DNA from: Drosophila persimilis
Lineage: Eukaryota > Arthropoda > Insecta > Diptera > Drosophilidae
NCBI RefSeq assembly: GCF_003286085.1
Contig: NW_020825294.1
Coordinates: 6,076,001 to 6,140,000, forward strand
Direction of reading: 5' to 3'
Length of the DNA: 64,000 bases
Under the pieces are notes generated by a model that ran no database searches, was not told the DNA's origin, and saw only the letters and a program-made list of their open reading frames with translations. Each line of letters opens with the position of its first letter. The stretch's first letter is position 1. Below are positions 62,119-64,000 of the stretch, in pieces. Both the position numbers and the translations under genes were made by a program.

Positions 62119-62187
62119 CGAGCTCTGTTGCTGTAAATCGGAAACTTGATTTTTGAGTGTTCTGTTAAGTGTTTTGTCACCAGGAAT
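62119..62187 (-). other. possible coding exon, minus strand
   Basis: A 69-bp block lies between TTTCCTGTTCAG (acceptor) and GTAAGTG (donor) on the minus strand. It reads IPGDKTLNRTLKNQV then SDLQQQSS, coiled-coil-like, in phase 0. It may be an upstream exon of the minus-strand repeat gene or of another gene. I could not find an in-phase partner exon. Confidence 0.35.
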
Positions 62188-64000
62188 CTGAACAGGAAAT
62201 TAAATTTTAATATTTAGTTTTCCACTTTAAGTGAGCCTCCTTCGCAAAATATTTGAACTTCGCAATTTTCACGGAAAGAAAATGGCAAGAAGCTGTGCAT
62301 AGAGATGGGTCGAAAAGACGAATGAGGAGCTGAAATCAAATATGTAGTTATCGATATATTTTATAATTTTCGGTATATTATTTTGGATTTTTTCACTCCG
62401 CGGTCCCACTGGATGGGACAACAAGCTCCGTTGGAACTTTTTGTCGAAGCTTCAAACGATGTCTGACAAAAGCTCGCCGCCGCATCTAAATTCTAGGTCT
62501 GTCACTCGACAAAAGCTGAAATGTATGAAAAATGCATCATATATTTCCGTGCCAAACGCCTACTAGTGGGCGGTGGCGCAAATTTGAAAAGCTGAAACAT
62601 ATGAAACGTTCAAGACAAAGTAAGTTCCAGGGATGACATCCTGGAGCGCCACTGCATTTGGTATAATCTGGTTTACTTCTTTGCTGGATTGGACTAAAAC
62701 TAAACGAATATATTTCGAATACGAAATACTGGCAATTTTTAAACGTCGCATGTTTTCAGTGCTGCCAATTATTTAAGGGACAGTTTTGTTGTGTGTATGG
62801 GTGGGAGTATAAGAAATAAAGGAAGGAGGGACGAGAATCGAAGAGGCCGGGAACGGCGTTAATAGTATATCGTTATTGGTGTCGTCCACCTATTGTTAGT
62901 GTGAGTGCTTAAGGTCCGATGCTTGGATGATGATGTCACAGAGGCGGATATCATATCCTGGATGGCGATATTTGATTGAAGCGTGATCCTGGCCTCGGGA
63001 GCGTTTCCGTAAACCAGAGAGAGGCTTCTGTGGCCGAAGGCACTAAAGGTGGGCGTCCAAGACCCACTGGATGAACATGTGCTGCACATGGAGGCCAATC
63101 GAGCGATCTTCCAGACGATATTTATTATTATCAATAATTCAAATAGCCGGAACGGAGCTCAGCTCATATTCAGCTGAGGATGGCTGACGCGGCTGGGTCC
63201 TGGCTAGGCCCAATCCAATCCAATCCCAACAATACACTACCATAATCCCCAGCCCCCACCCGCAGCCGAGCTCGTTGTGACAGTAAAAATGAGTGGGCTT
63301 TTTTTGCTCTATTAATTTTTGTTGCCTCTAACTAGTTGAGGCCTAAGGCCGAAGGCCCTAAGTCTTGTAAAATTTAATTGAGAGGGGTTGGCGGTGGACG
63401 AAATGGAGAGTGAGAGAAAGAGGAATAAAGTGAGGCACGCTAGACCACTTCCGCACGCACAGACACACTCGCCTTGGCGTCTTATTAATAAAACAAAAAC
63501 CAGAGAGGAGACGGAGACGGCCATCGAGCCAGTGGAGGAGGACGGGCACAGGAGACGAGAAATAGAAGAAAGTCGAAGGAGAAGCTATGGAAAAACGTAT
63601 TTTCCACAGCATTTCCATATAAGCCATATTTTCAATAACCGTTCAGCAGGGCAAACAGAAAGTGGCAAAAGTTTTTTTTTCCGCCTTCCGCAACTTTCTC
63701 TTACCCATCCAGCACCTTCGCCCCCTCCCCCTCCCTCTCCATCTCTCTCTCTCTATCTTTTGCTCGTTCTCTGTGGCTCTCCCTTGCTGTCGGGTTGGCT
63801 TTTGTGCGCCTCTTCCGCCTATTATTTGCGCATTTTATTTCCATTGAACATTTCATTGACACTTTGACAGCAGCATTGACATTTGCGTGACTCGGGTGAT
63901 TAGAATATGCGCCTCAGAGCAGGCAACAGACAAAGTTCACTTCCTGTCGCGCTCTCTCGCCCTCTCGCTCTATCGGTATCCACCCGTCTCCGTCTTGCCC
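62188..64000. other. mostly unassigned DNA at the right edge
   Basis: An exact TATCGATA (DRE) box lies at 62349-62356, about 160 bp upstream of the minus-strand exon candidate, and may mark its promoter. A minus-strand frame at 62859-63134 has mixed composition but no recognisable domain. The last kilobase has A/G-rich sequence and CT-rich tracts (63720-63755). No gene is supported. Confidence 0.45.

Noticed and set aside
1..64000. tRNA, rRNA or known microRNA genes
   Set aside because: Reading both strands I saw no complete tRNA A/B box pair, no rRNA sequence and no well-known fly microRNA. A covariance-model scan would be needed to exclude small RNAs.

Overview
The window is animal nuclear DNA and looks like Drosophila. 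It has short phase-consistent introns (about 50-90 bp) with GTAAGT/TTNCAG borders, TATCGATA (DRE) promoter boxes, INE-1/DINE-1-like scraps and many fly-type simple repeats. Every recognised gene has a close fly relative. The density of short simple repeats would suit the obscura group, but I cannot fix the species from sequence alone.

Layout. (1) 1-2.5 kb: a small Skp1-family gene, then a BTB/POZ (BTBD9-like) gene that is a frameshifted pseudogene. (2) 2.5-34 kb: about 31 kb in which I can support no protein-coding gene. It holds microsatellites, a few transposon scraps and possible regulatory DNA. (3) 34.3-38.6 kb: an intact six-exon ABCC/MRP-type ABC transporter of 1289 codons. (4) 39.0-52.2 kb: about 1.25-kb inverted arms flank a 10.7-kb, very AT-rich 39-bp minisatellite (about 275 units). 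The array changes orientation near 50,355, so the whole block is one asymmetric palindrome. The arms carry exon/intron-like pieces of an unrecognised gene. (5) 52.4-62.2 kb: a dense cluster of small, fast-evolving paralogs. These are an orphan 91-codon gene, a single-exon selenophosphate-synthetase paralog that has lost key residues, a TAF5/cannonball-like gene broken by two frameshifts and a stop, and a proteasome alpha (PSMA4/Prosalpha3T-like) gene. There is also an inverted duplicate of the selD-like/TAF5-like shared promoter with a truncated selD start, a proteasome-beta-like scrap, and a 13-residue-repeat gene on the minus strand. (6) 62.2-64 kb: a DRE site and otherwise unassigned DNA.

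How it fits together. The TAF5-like and Prosalpha3-like genes resemble families with known testis-specific members in flies, and the selD copy looks like a retrogene. Together with a promoter-level inverted duplication and a satellite-filled palindrome next door, region 5 reads as a nursery of young, probably male-germline genes in structurally unstable DNA. That is an inference; expression data would test it.
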